A DNA stretch of 64,000 nucleotides from JAZGGS01 sp963764825. GTDB lineage: Bacteria > Bacteroidota > Ignavibacteria > Ignavibacteriales > Ignavibacteriaceae. Both the position numbers and the translations under genes were made by a program. Under the pieces are notes generated by a model. It saw nothing but the letters and a program-made list of their open reading frames with translations, searched no databases and had not been told where the DNA came from. The stretch spans positions 62,001 through 126,000 of the forward strand of contig CAVXUA010000003.1 of assembly GCA_963764825.1 (NCBI GenBank). The letters run 5' to 3'. Positions 17,166 to 26,354 of this stretch are shown here, in pieces. Positions within the stretch are counted from its first letter, which is position 1, and the number at the start of each line of letters is the position of its first letter.

Positions 17166-19154
17166 ATGGCGGCTAATCCAATTGATAAATATGCTGCTGA
17201 AGAGCTGTTTGGCATTCAGAGCGCTGCAATTGCAATTGCCGATAAGAATAAAAAGATAGTTTGGTTTAACCAGAGCTTTAAGAAAAATTATGGCACCGGC
17301 AGAATCAAGGGGGTATCTATCAACAGTCTGTTTAATCTTGATTTGCCCGACCTGCCGTTAACTTTAAAGAAACAAAAATCGCTTGTTCATCCTTTACCCA
17401 AATCCAATAACAACCTTGTAGTTACACCCCTGCAAACTAAAGCAAAAAAGGGAATGCTTGGCGGTTACATGCTCGAACTTGTTGCAATTACCCAGAGCAC
17501 ACCGGATAGCAGTTTTGATGCAGAGATACTTCAAAGAAATATTGTTTTCCAGAATGACTTGCGACAGGTGCTTATACTTCTTGATAATGAAAGCTCGTTA
17601 GATGTAATTATGCAAGAGATTATTTTAAGATGTGTAAATACAAGTAACAGCGATTTTGGTCTAATCGTTTTTCAAGAAGACAGGAATAAGCTGGATTTTC
17701 TTTTCCATGACCCTAATAATTTTATAAAAGACAGAGGGGCAGTTGAAAAGACAGCTAATTCTGATTTTGCTTTTATTAGTAAATGGCTGGAACTTAATGA
17801 CCGACCGCTTATTGCATTAAATAAGCAAAACAATATCGGATTCAATTTGGCACATGCACTTAATTCTGAATCACTACTAATATGCCCGGGCTTTTTCGAT
17901 AAATCATTACTCGCTTCAATCATTGTGGGAAAGAGGGGTGGCAACTATTCATCACTAGAAATAACCCAGCTCGAGCAGTTTGCAACACTGCTTTCATTTA
18001 CAATAAGTAATATTAAAACACGCGATTTAAATGCGGCATTGGAAAGCCGGCTTCTTCAGTCGCAAAAGCTTGAAACAATCGGAAAACTTTCCAGCGGGAT
18101 GGCACACGATTTCAACAATCTTCTTTCCAGCATTTTTGGCAGTCTAAATTTATTACGAAAAAGAGTTCCACAAAGCGAAGCTGTTGACAGGTTGATTGAT
18201 AATATTGAAAACTGCTCGGTAAGAGCAAAAGATTTGACCAAGGGTTTGCTTTCTTACGGAAAACCTACATCGAAACGAAAAGAGCTTGTTAAACCAAACT
18301 TACTTACAAACGAAATTTCAAAAGTTATTAATCAAACTTTCCCCGGGAGTATTACCTACACATGTAATATTGAAAAAAACTTGTTTGATATAATTGGCAA
18401 CAGCACGGAAATTTACCAGGTGCTGCTTAACTTATGCGTTAACGCCAAAGAAGCTACCGGTGAAAAGGGAACAATAAAACTATCAGTAAAAAATGTAACG
18501 ATAGATAATGGAAACATTTCTATTTATCCCTGGCTTGAAATGGGTAACTATGTTTGTTTTTCGGTTAAAGATAACGGCAGCGGAGTAAAAGAAGGTGATT
18601 TACTAAAAATATTTGATCCCTACTTCTCAACCAAAACAAAGGACACCGGCTCGGGGCTGGGGCTTTATGTTACCTATGGTATAATAAAAGCCCACAATGG
18701 TTATGTCGATGTCTCCAGTTCTCCCAATAAAGGCACTACATTCGAGGTTTACATCCCATCATATGAACCTAATAAGATTGCCCAAGCTGATACTACGGAT
18801 AAAATAATACTGCTTGTTGATGACGAGCAGATGTTAAGCGAGCTGCTGGCTGAGCTGCTTGAATCAAGTGGATTTAATGTTATAAAAGTTTCTTCAGGAA
18901 AGGAAACAATCAAAGTGTTAACCGAAGAAATAAAGGTTGATCTAGCAATTATAGATTATTACATGCCGGAAATGAGCGGGCTGGAAACAATTGAAAAAAT
19001 AAGAGCATTGGGTTTTGATCTTCCAATAATACTATCTTCAGGAAGTATGCAGATAGATGCTGATTTTTCTTCGGATAAATACAGAATTGACAGTTGCCTG
19101 CAAAAACCTTATGAGTTTGATACTATGCTGGCAACAATTAAAAAACTATTCTAA
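17166..19154 (+). CDS. Hybrid NtrB-like histidine kinase with receiver
   Basis: This is a soluble 662-residue kinase. It has a degenerate PAS domain (about 10-100), a GAF domain (about 125-285), a HisKA domain with His314 in MAHDFNNLLSSI (the AHDFNN form typical of NtrB-like kinases), an ATPase domain (NLCVNAKEAT, DNGSGV, GSGLGLYV) and a C-terminal receiver (about 545-660) with VDDEQ, Asp in IIDYYMPEMSG and Lys in CLQKPYEF. It is seven bases downstream of the NtrC-type regulator, so the two form a tight operon. Its stop codon is one base from the convergent stop of the gene at 19156. The start at 17166 has no strong ribosome site; coupling to the upstream gene may serve. Confidence 0.94.
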   Translation: MAANPIDKYAAEELFGIQSAAIAIADKNKKIVWFNQSFKKNYGTGRIKGVSINSLFNLDLPDLPLTLKKQKSLVHPLPKSNNNLVVTPLQTKAKKGMLGGYMLELVAITQSTPDSSFDAEILQRNIVFQNDLRQVLILLDNESSLDVIMQEIILRCVNTSNSDFGLIVFQEDRNKLDFLFHDPNNFIKDRGAVEKTANSDFAFISKWLELNDRPLIALNKQNNIGFNLAHALNSESLLICPGFFDKSLLASIIVGKRGGNYSSLEITQLEQFATLLSFTISNIKTRDLNAALESRLLQSQKLETIGKLSSGMAHDFNNLLSSIFGSLNLLRKRVPQSEAVDRLIDNIENCSVRAKDLTKGLLSYGKPTSKRKELVKPNLLTNEISKVINQTFPGSITYTCNIEKNLFDIIGNSTEIYQVLLNLCVNAKEATGEKGTIKLSVKNVTIDNGNISIYPWLEMGNYVCFSVKDNGSGVKEGDLLKIFDPYFSTKTKDTGSGLGLYVTYGIIKAHNGYVDVSSSPNKGTTFEVYIPSYEPNKIAQADTTDKIILLVDDEQMLSELLAELLESSGFNVIKVSSGKETIKVLTEEIKVDLAIIDYYMPEMSGLETIEKIRALGFDLPIILSSGSMQIDADFSSDKYRIDSCLQKPYEFDTMLATIKKLF

Positions 19155-19155
19155 A

Positions 19156-19824
19156 CTAATCTTCTTTCTCTTCTACGTTTATCATCTTAACACTGTTTGT
19201 GTAATCTGCAATTACCGGGTCTTTTATAGAATTTAGTTTATCCAGCACATCTGTAATCTCTTTAACTGCAGTTTCTATATACTTAAGTCTGCTAAGAAGC
19301 GCTTCCCTGGATATTTCATCTTTTCCAAGTTCTCTTTTAATTGCTGAAGATGATAGGGAGAGTAAAGTTAAAGGTTGCTTTATTTTGTGATTTGCAGTAA
19401 CTACCGTTGCAACAAAAGTGTTTTTCTTTTCTGCTTCGAGTACAAGTTTATTTGCATCGGAAAGTTTAAGCGCGGACATGACCCTGGCAACCAAATCTAT
19501 TCTGTTTATTGGTTTCTTTATATAATCAAAAGCACCGGCTTCCAATCCTTCTTTTGTATCCTCCGCGTCTGATTTTGCAGTAACAAGAATTATCGGAATA
19601 CCGGAAGTTTTTTTATCCACAACCAGAGTTTTGCACACTTCAATTCCGGTTATATCTGGCATCATAACATCAAGTAATATAAGATCGGGCAGTTCATTCT
19701 TTGCTTTTTCTATTCCAGATTTGCCATCGTATGCGGTTATAACTTGGTACCCTTCGTGTTCCAACCGATCCTGCAACATAAAAACATTTTCCGGAAGGTC
19801 ATCTATCACAAGTATTTTTTTCAT
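19156..19824 (-). CDS. Receiver fused to a DHp-like helix bundle without ATPase domain
   Basis: This is a 222-residue protein with a complete receiver (about 1-122: VIDD, Asp in LLDVMMPDITG, Thr in VTAKS, Lys in YIKKPIN). A helical region follows whose sequence VTANHKIKQPLTLL resembles the H-box of a histidine kinase dimerisation domain (His146). The rest (about 150-205) is a second helix. No ATP-binding domain follows; the gene simply ends. It could be a phosphotransferase comparable in design to Spo0B, or a remnant. It starts one base after the stop of the triple-receiver kinase, so it is the last gene of that operon and could accept phosphate from it. Confidence 0.85.
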   Translation of the reverse strand: MKKILVIDDLPENVFMLQDRLEHEGYQVITAYDGKSGIEKAKNELPDLILLDVMMPDITGIEVCKTLVVDKKTSGIPIILVTAKSDAEDTKEGLEAGAFDYIKKPINRIDLVARVMSALKLSDANKLVLEAEKKNTFVATVVTANHKIKQPLTLLSLSSSAIKRELGKDEISREALLSRLKYIETAVKEITDVLDKLNSIKDPVIADYTNSVKMINVEEKED

Positions 19825-19825
19825 C

Positions 19826-22800
19826 TTAGCTTGCCTTTGGCTGTGAGATCAACTGCTTAATTTTAAATGAAAGGCTTTGCGCATTAACCGGCTTTGGTAC
19901 AAAATCGTTAAAACCTTGCTTTAGGATAATCTCCATGTCAGCAGACATAGCTTTGGCAGTAACGGCATACACAAGTAGGTCCTGCCATTTTTCATTTTCT
20001 CTGATAAGTTTAATTGTCTGAAATCCATCCATTTTCGGCATCATTATATCCAGCAGTACCAGGTCAGGGGTTGCTTCTTCCAGAAGTTTCAGGCATTCAA
20101 TTCCATTCTTTGCTAGATATGTAGAACATCCGCAGGCTTGAACAATTTCATCTATTGTAAATAGAGTATCCGGATCATCATCAACAATCATTACACTGGG
20201 TAAGTTTTCCCGTTCCTTTTCAAATTCCGTTTTTGCGTGTTCATTTTTACCATTATTGCCCCCCACTTCTTCCTCTTCTTCTATCGGAATAGAATTATTC
20301 TCTTGCATCTGTATTCTATCCCGTACAATCTTAAGTACATCATGTGGATGTCCTTTCGATTTTACTGCAATATTTTCCACAATATTGTTTAGTGACTTTC
20401 TTTCCTCATCCGATAAGTCCTTTGCGGTGCTTATAAGAATAGGAATATGTTTTGTCTTTAAGTTCGATTTAAGTTTATATGAAAGCGTAACACCATCGAT
20501 CTTTGGCATCATCAAATCTATAATTATAAGATCTGGCTGCACTTCGGCAATTTTACTAAATGCATATTCGCTATCCTGGATATACTCTATCCGCAATTCA
20601 TCATTACCAAATTCTTTTTTGAACTTTTCAAATTCAAGTTCATCATCATCAACAATAACAATTTTCTGAATTTGTTTCTTTGCAAGATTTTCGAGTCTTG
20701 AAAAGGCAGATAATATTTTATCCGCAGAAATAGGTTTAACAAAGTATTCGAATGCACCTAAACCGTAACCAATATTTTTCTCTCCAAGTATAGACAGCAT
20801 GATGATTGGAATATCTTTTGTCTTGGGATTTTCCTTTAGTTCCTTAAGTACACTCCACCCATCTTTTTTAGGAAGCATCACATCAAGCGTAATTGCAAAC
20901 GGCTGTTCCTCAATTGCCATTTGAATACCTTTATCGCCGTCTTCGGCAAAGATAACTTGGTATCCCCTGGAAGTGAGGTACTGCCCTATTGTATAACGCA
21001 CTTCTTCATCGTCATCAATAATAAGGATCGGGTTTTCCCGGTTTTTCATTAACGCTTTGACATTAATATTTTTCTGTGCTTCCGGTAAAACCGAATCAAC
21101 AAACTTAAGCGGCACAGCAAAGCTAAAGGTAGATCCTTCACCAACTTTACTTTTAACAGAAATTTCTCCATCAAGCAAGTTGACTATTTTTTTACAGATA
21201 GCAAGCCCAAGCCCGGTTCCACCATATATTTTAGTAGTAGAGCCATCAACTTGTCTGAACTCTTCAAAAATATATTTTTGCTCATCATCGGGTATTCCAA
21301 TGCCTGTATCCTTAATATCAAATTTAAGCATATCATCTACTGTTGATATATGCAACGATACACTTCCTTCGTCTGTAAATTTAACGGCGTTACCCAGCAG
21401 GTTGATAAGCACCTGGACAATTTTACCTCGATCGGTATGAATTATAATTTTTGTATTTGTATTCCTAACTATCTTGAACTCAATTTTTTTATTCAGCACT
21501 AACGGGTTAATAGAGTTTGCCACTTCTTCTAGAATCTCCTCAGCAAGTGTGTCTTCCTCTTTTATATCCATTTTACCCGCTTCAATTTTCGAGAGGTCGA
21601 GGATATCATTAATTAATGTCATCAGTCTTCTACCGCTGCTAAGCACAACTTCCAGCCGCTCTTTATTCTTGCCGTTAAAATCGGCTTTTTCTAAAATCAG
21701 TTCAGTAAGCCCAAGTATAGAGTTCATTGGTGTGCGCAGTTCGTGAGACATACTTGCAAGGAAGTGTGATTTTACTTGCGTAGACTCTTCCGCTTTTTGC
21801 TTTTGCACTTCCAGTTCGGCGGCTTGTTCTTTAAGATCGCCATGTAATTTAGATAGAGAGTCGTGCTGTTTCTTTATCTGAACATTTTGTTTTTGGTATT
21901 CATCATTTAATTTTTTAAGCTCTGCGATAAAGTCCTCAAGCTGAGTTAAAGCTTTGGCATTTGTTAGTCCAACAGCAAGTTGTTCCTTAATTTTAGAAAG
22001 GTATTCATTCACCTCTTCATCGGGTTTTACAACCGAGCCAAGTATAAGAACAGACGTAACAGCATTGTTATAAACGATTGGTAAAATAACAAGGTGTTTT
22101 ATTTCCAGATCGAGCAGGCCGGTTGAAACAACCGGCAGTGCATCACCAGAATTGATTTCAATCGATTCTTTATTTTCAACCACGCGATCATAAAAACCAA
22201 ATTCTTCGTATTGCTTCGCTTTAGTTTTCTCAATCCCGTATGAACTTATAAGGTGTAGTTTTCCTTCTTCAACCGAATAAAGTGCGCCTATTATAAATCC
22301 GCCTGTATTTATTATCTTTTTAAGTGCGGCATCTGATATTTCGTCCAGAGTAGGATTCCGGTTAATAAGCGTAATAAATTCAGAATATTCATTCTTTGCT
22401 TTTTCCTTTTTCTCTAACTCATCTAGCATCAAGTTAAAGGCGTTTCCAAGCTTACCTATTTCGTCATGGCTTTTAATATTAATTTTAGATTTAAAATTAC
22501 CCTTGCGCAAGTTGGCTGTCGCCTGGCTTAGCTCAGTAAGTTGTTTCCTTAATTTATCCGTAAACAAAAAAGTGAGAATTAGAGAAAGAATTACTCCAGA
22601 TAAGCCAATTAAAATGAACATATCCTTTAGATTAGAGCGTAGTTCAGCAGCTTCGCCCATTGTAGTAAAAATTAAATAGTGAAGATTGTTCTTATATTTT
22701 AAACTTGACCCAGGATTATAAATTGCAGCTAATATATCTCTTGATTCAGTACCTTCGGTGTATAAATCAAAATTATTTTTTCCCTGCAGGAATTTATTTG

Positions 22801-23368
22801 CCTGTGTTAGTGTATAAAAATACTTTTGGTTAACAGAAGAGTTCGAAATATCAGTAAGGGAACCATCCCATACAACTGCCACTTCAGAGTTTATTTGCTG
22901 GGCAAATTTATTTAAAAGTTCTTCTGAAAGAATAATACCGTAATAGTATTTTGCTTTTTCCTCTGAAGTATATTCCAATACCAATACATACGGATTATAA
23001 TCTAAAAATTCTTTTAACCCGAAATTTTTATCGGGCACATAAATTTTTTCGTTACAAGCAATTCTACGAATCGGTGTGAAATCGCCCCCGCTTGTTTCTA
23101 GAATAAAATCCAGCTTATCGTTGGTTAGTTTCCGGTTATTTAAAACATCGGAAACATTATCGAGGGTAAGGGCTAAAAACTCATCTTCGGTTTCAAGAAT
23201 TTTAGAGCGGTAGGCATAAATGAAATTGTTTGCAGAATTGATTAGATGCCGGGACTGCTGAGAGGATAAAACCTCGTACATTATGGAATAGAAGACAATA
23301 GCTGCACTGCTTATAATAAGCACAACTATTATAAAATTTATTAATAATATTCTTAAACTAATCTTCAT
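19826..23368 (-). CDS. Membrane hybrid histidine kinase with three receivers
   Basis: This is a 1180-residue sensor kinase. A membrane segment (about 8-28), a periplasmic sensor region of about 220 residues, a second segment (about 247-268), HAMP (about 270-322), a GAF domain (about 335-475) and a coiled coil lead to HisKA with His542 in MSHELRTPM and an ATPase domain (DTGIGIP, GTGLGLAI). Three complete receivers follow (about 785-900, 907-1025 and 1058-1175), with Asp in TLDVMLPKKDG, IIDLMMPKIDG and LLDIMMPKMDG. An acidic Glu/Asn-rich linker precedes the third receiver. The gene lies 14 bases after the receiver gene at 23383 and one base before the receiver-DHp gene, in the tail of the pilus operon. 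It may control pilus activity or carry a pilus-linked surface signal. Confidence 0.95.
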   Translation of the reverse strand: MKISLRILLINFIIVVLIISSAAIVFYSIMYEVLSSQQSRHLINSANNFIYAYRSKILETEDEFLALTLDNVSDVLNNRKLTNDKLDFILETSGGDFTPIRRIACNEKIYVPDKNFGLKEFLDYNPYVLVLEYTSEEKAKYYYGIILSEELLNKFAQQINSEVAVVWDGSLTDISNSSVNQKYFYTLTQANKFLQGKNNFDLYTEGTESRDILAAIYNPGSSLKYKNNLHYLIFTTMGEAAELRSNLKDMFILIGLSGVILSLILTFLFTDKLRKQLTELSQATANLRKGNFKSKINIKSHDEIGKLGNAFNLMLDELEKKEKAKNEYSEFITLINRNPTLDEISDAALKKIINTGGFIIGALYSVEEGKLHLISSYGIEKTKAKQYEEFGFYDRVVENKESIEINSGDALPVVSTGLLDLEIKHLVILPIVYNNAVTSVLILGSVVKPDEEVNEYLSKIKEQLAVGLTNAKALTQLEDFIAELKKLNDEYQKQNVQIKKQHDSLSKLHGDLKEQAAELEVQKQKAEESTQVKSHFLASMSHELRTPMNSILGLTELILEKADFNGKNKERLEVVLSSGRRLMTLINDILDLSKIEAGKMDIKEEDTLAEEILEEVANSINPLVLNKKIEFKIVRNTNTKIIIHTDRGKIVQVLINLLGNAVKFTDEGSVSLHISTVDDMLKFDIKDTGIGIPDDEQKYIFEEFRQVDGSTTKIYGGTGLGLAICKKIVNLLDGEISVKSKVGEGSTFSFAVPLKFVDSVLPEAQKNINVKALMKNRENPILIIDDDEEVRYTIGQYLTSRGYQVIFAEDGDKGIQMAIEEQPFAITLDVMLPKKDGWSVLKELKENPKTKDIPIIMLSILGEKNIGYGLGAFEYFVKPISADKILSAFSRLENLAKKQIQKIVIVDDDELEFEKFKKEFGNDELRIEYIQDSEYAFSKIAEVQPDLIIIDLMMPKIDGVTLSYKLKSNLKTKHIPILISTAKDLSDEERKSLNNIVENIAVKSKGHPHDVLKIVRDRIQMQENNSIPIEEEEEVGGNNGKNEHAKTEFEKERENLPSVMIVDDDPDTLFTIDEIVQACGCSTYLAKNGIECLKLLEEATPDLVLLDIMMPKMDGFQTIKLIRENEKWQDLLVYAVTAKAMSADMEIILKQGFNDFVPKPVNAQSLSFKIKQLISQPKAS

Positions 23369-23382
23369 ATTTACCGCCCCGG

Positions 23383-23751
23383 TTAATTTTCTCTTTGAAG
23401 AACTTTCCTTATGGTGATTAAGAGTTCGTCAAAATCGTAAGGTTTGCTAATGAAGTCTGTAGCCCCAAGTTTAGCAGCGTCGATGGCGCTTTTAACATCT
23501 GCGTAAGCTGTAAGAACTATAACTTTCGGATTGGAATTGTTACCATTTTCGATTTCGCGTAAAACCTGAAATCCGTCTTTACCAGGCATTTTAAGATCCA
23601 GGAGAATAAGATCGGCTGGGTTTGTTTTGATATATTCTGAAACTTTTTCACCACCTGTAAGGAAGTTGGTTTCATATCCTACCTCCTTTAATTCTTCCGA
23701 CAGTATAGTGCATAAATTAATATCATCATCAACGATGAGAACTTTTTCCAT
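23383..23751 (-). CDS. Single-domain response regulator in the pilus operon
   Basis: This is a 122-residue receiver with the acidic pair in VDDD, phospho-acceptor Asp in LLDLKMPGKDG, Thr in VLTAYAD and Lys in FISKPYDF. There is no output domain. Its ATG is one base from the stop of the secretin gene, so it is almost certainly co-translated with the pilus proteins. It resembles the PilG/CheY-like receivers that act on pilus motors in other bacteria, but that role is an inference from position. Confidence 0.92.
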   Translation of the reverse strand: MEKVLIVDDDINLCTILSEELKEVGYETNFLTGGEKVSEYIKTNPADLILLDLKMPGKDGFQVLREIENGNNSNPKVIVLTAYADVKSAIDAAKLGATDFISKPYDFDELLITIRKVLQREN

Positions 23752-23752
23752 T

Positions 23753-24985
23753 TTAGTTCAAATCTTCCCCTGAGACCTCGTTTAGTTTATAATATTTTAT
23801 TTGTTTGTTACGTTCCTTAAGCTCGTCTCCAAGTACATGATCCCCATCGGGATTTTCGAAACGTTCTTTAAGAGTAGGAACTAATTCGGCTTTTAATAAT
23901 ATTACTAATTCTTTTTTACGTATAATAGTTTCATCACTGCCGGTTAAATACCTTATACCAAAAACCCACCATGGCAAATCCTTAAGAAAGGGTATTCCAT
24001 TACGAACAATTGTTTCTTCGTTTATAAACAATCCACCAAGAATGGTTTCTTCGCCATCCAGCATCAACACCTGGGTAGCGGCAGTAGTTTTCTTAATTTC
24101 TGTGGTAGTTTCAGTTTGCGTAAACGAACTTCTTTCTACTGCAATATCCAAGAGCACATAATCAATTCCTTCTTCCTCATGAATGTATGGAGTTACATTG
24201 ATAATTGTACCGGTTGGAAAGAATTTCTCAATTGTGTTACCGGCAAAGTCTCTGGTTCTTACAGAAAAATCCGATCCAATTTGTATGTTACCCTCGTTAC
24301 GGTCTCTAACTGTTATGTTAGGACTTGAAATAATTTCACCAATTCCTTCATTTTCAAAAAATTTAAAAACAGCAGTTGCTTGCCCGAAAAAGCCGCCAAC
24401 ATCAAAATCGGAAGTTACGCCTAAATTAAAGTCTGGTTGCAAACTTGCCTCACCTTCAGTTGTACCGCTTTCCGTTTCGGTCCTAAATACTCCGCCTACT
24501 GTATTATCCTCACCGGAAAGTAAAAATTCCCAACTTATACCAATACTTTTGGCCTCCTCAACATCCATTTCGAAGAAGACTGCAGAAATTTTTACTTCGC
24601 GGGTATTAATAGAAGCGTAGGTTTCGGGCGTAAGCTCTTGTTTCACCTCATTGCCGCGTTTAACCACTATCACATCTTCCTTGGTTTCAAACTGCAGCCC
24701 TGCATATTGTACTATTATTATCAGAGCTTTGTCGTACGGCATATTATCAATTTCTATCCCGATAGGATCATCTTTTTGGATAGTAGATACAATTCTTCTA
24801 CCTGTAGTACTTTCACTTACCTTGCTTAACAATTCCATTGCCTGGCTGAACGGAAGATTTTCAGACATTGTAACAAGTTCATCCGGGTTCTGGTAAGTTT
24901 TAAATCTTCTCTCCCAATATTTTTGGGGGAAGACTTGTATTACTAGAAAAAGAGATAGAACCAAATATATAGTGAAGTTTTTCAT
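23753..24985 (-). CDS. pilQ: Secretin (PilQ/GspD-type outer-membrane channel)
   Basis: This is a 410-residue outer-membrane secretin subunit. The signal peptide ends near residue 20 (VFPQ). An STN/N0-like region (about 45-110) precedes the secretin core (about 125-370), with the family segments SSPNITVRDRNEGNIQIG, VTPYIHEEEGIDYV, MLDGEETILGGLF and GIPFLKDLPWWVFG. The C-terminal tail is charged. At 410 residues it is short for PilQ: AMIN domains are absent and only one N-domain is evident. It lies 15 bases after the PilO-PilP-like gene and one base before a receiver gene. The ring would let the pilus cross the outer membrane. Whether the machine is a retractable pilus or a type II-like system is decided by the PilT homologue upstream, which favours a pilus. 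Confidence 0.88.
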   Translation of the reverse strand: MKNFTIYLVLSLFLVIQVFPQKYWERRFKTYQNPDELVTMSENLPFSQAMELLSKVSESTTGRRIVSTIQKDDPIGIEIDNMPYDKALIIIVQYAGLQFETKEDVIVVKRGNEVKQELTPETYASINTREVKISAVFFEMDVEEAKSIGISWEFLLSGEDNTVGGVFRTETESGTTEGEASLQPDFNLGVTSDFDVGGFFGQATAVFKFFENEGIGEIISSPNITVRDRNEGNIQIGSDFSVRTRDFAGNTIEKFFPTGTIINVTPYIHEEEGIDYVLLDIAVERSSFTQTETTTEIKKTTAATQVLMLDGEETILGGLFINEETIVRNGIPFLKDLPWWVFGIRYLTGSDETIIRKKELVILLKAELVPTLKERFENPDGDHVLGDELKERNKQIKYYKLNEVSGEDLN

Positions 24986-25000
24986 GTTAATTCTCTCATT

Positions 25001-25885
25001 TTACTTGGTTGTTTCTGTTCGATCTAAATCAAGTGTAACTTTTTCAATTATTCCGCCTTTATTTAGTATAAAGTTGACGGTATTGTTATTATAGTCTATC
25101 ATAGTTAGATAACCCAAATAGACTTGCTCACCCTCCCAAACGAGGAAGGTGTTTCCTTTTGTATCAGCAACAAATGCTCCTTCAGGTATTATAGCTAACA
25201 ATTTGGCACCTTGCACATCCAAAAGTTCATCAAGATTAGGTGGAATCTCATTCCTTATCAGCGGATAGAAGGCATCATAAATCGGACCAGTGCTAAGGTT
25301 GTTTTCAACAAAATCTGCTGGTGCAAACCTGTTATCGGCGGAGTAGTAAACCTGCGCATTGATTTCGAAACTAACAAGGAAGAGCGGAAGTCCTTCCGTA
25401 TCTGTTCTTATTAAGTTTCCTAACGTAAGGTAGGTTACTTTTTTAAGTTCTTTGCTTTGTTCGATGGCATAAATTAGTTTAAACACATCGTTAAAATATC
25501 CACCGCCGGTAAGTTTATACTCATAAACGAAAAACTCTTTGTCACGTTTCAGATCCACAAACTCCACGTTAACTTGTGTGTCCTCTGAGAAACCGGAAAG
25601 GATACCATTAACAAAGTTGTAAAACTTAATTGATGAAAGATTCTGAGGTATATTGAATTTTCTAGCAGAGAGAATAGAATCGAGAATTGCCGAACGGTTC
25701 AGCAGGCTTTCGTATCTTATTCTCAGCTCCTCAGGATCGTAAACGTTTGCATTTAACTCCTCAAGTTTTTCTTCTCTTTCAGAAATTGAACTTTGCTGGA
25801 AAACAAAAATATAGATGCCACCAGCAATTAGTATGAGTAAAAGCAAACCTAAAAGCCCGAGTGTACTTCTGATTTTTTTATTCAT
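25001..25885 (-). CDS. PilO-like protein with C-terminal PilP-like domain
   Basis: This is a 294-residue inner-membrane assembly protein. One N-terminal membrane segment (about 8-29), a coiled-coil stretch (about 33-70) and a ferredoxin-like PilO domain (about 75-185) are followed by a C-terminal part (about 215-290). The motif VQGAKLLAIIPEGAFVADTK and the segment EGEQVYLGYLTMID resemble the PilP/GspC homology region that docks on the secretin. PilO and PilP are usually separate genes, so this looks like a natural fusion. It overlaps the PilN part by eight bases and precedes the secretin gene by 15. The PilO call rests on architecture and order, since the sequence itself is divergent. Confidence 0.7.
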   Translation of the reverse strand: MNKKIRSTLGLLGLLLLILIAGGIYIFVFQQSSISEREEKLEELNANVYDPEELRIRYESLLNRSAILDSILSARKFNIPQNLSSIKFYNFVNGILSGFSEDTQVNVEFVDLKRDKEFFVYEYKLTGGGYFNDVFKLIYAIEQSKELKKVTYLTLGNLIRTDTEGLPLFLVSFEINAQVYYSADNRFAPADFVENNLSTGPIYDAFYPLIRNEIPPNLDELLDVQGAKLLAIIPEGAFVADTKGNTFLVWEGEQVYLGYLTMIDYNNNTVNFILNKGGIIEKVTLDLDRTETTK

Positions 25886-26354
25886 TTTTCTTCGGATAAC
25901 TTGATAGATTAAAATTTAAATTAAATTTATAAGCGTTTCTTTCTCTCAACACTTCATAAAACATACTCTTTAAAGTTGCCGATTCAATTGAGTACGCAAA
26001 ATCGGTAAGCACGTTACGCTGCAAAGAGTAGCCTTCGGCAACAACTACATCTCCCTCTCCCTTTGTAATCCTGGAGAGCCATAAGCTCTTTTTCTGACCA
26101 CAGAAATCAGAGATACTACCCACTACTTCCTTCCACACACCTGTTCCCACAGTTGCAGAATCGAGAATTGCCTGGGTTTGATCAAAACTGCTGATTTTAC
26201 CTTCAATTTCTGCAATCTTACCCAAGACCTCCTGATTTTGTCTCATCAGTATGGTCTTCTGGGTAACTTCAGTATCAAGTTCTTTTATCTTTTTGTTGTT
26301 ATCCAATACTTTTTGAGTAATTAGAAATGCAAAAAGGAAAAGAAGCGGAAGCAT
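25878..26354 (-). CDS. PilN-like part of a PilM-PilN gene (frameshifted)
   Basis: This 158-residue segment begins inside a membrane helix (LPLLFLFAFLITQKVL). A coiled coil (about 15-55) and a PilN-like periplasmic domain follow. The preceding PilM gene ends in another frame with INILPKYVKEEQKVFQFGW, which is the usual N-terminus of PilN (INLLP followed by a membrane helix). A single missing base at about 26354-26358 therefore separates the two halves. Once corrected, PilN would be continuous with PilM in one polypeptide. In the pilus, PilN bridges cytosolic PilM and periplasmic PilO. Confidence 0.72.
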   Translation of the reverse strand: MLPLLFLFAFLITQKVLDNNKKIKELDTEVTQKTILMRQNQEVLGKIAEIEGKISSFDQTQAILDSATVGTGVWKEVVGSISDFCGQKKSLWLSRITKGEGDVVVAEGYSLQRNVLTDFAYSIESATLKSMFYEVLRERNAYKFNLNFNLSSYPKKNE

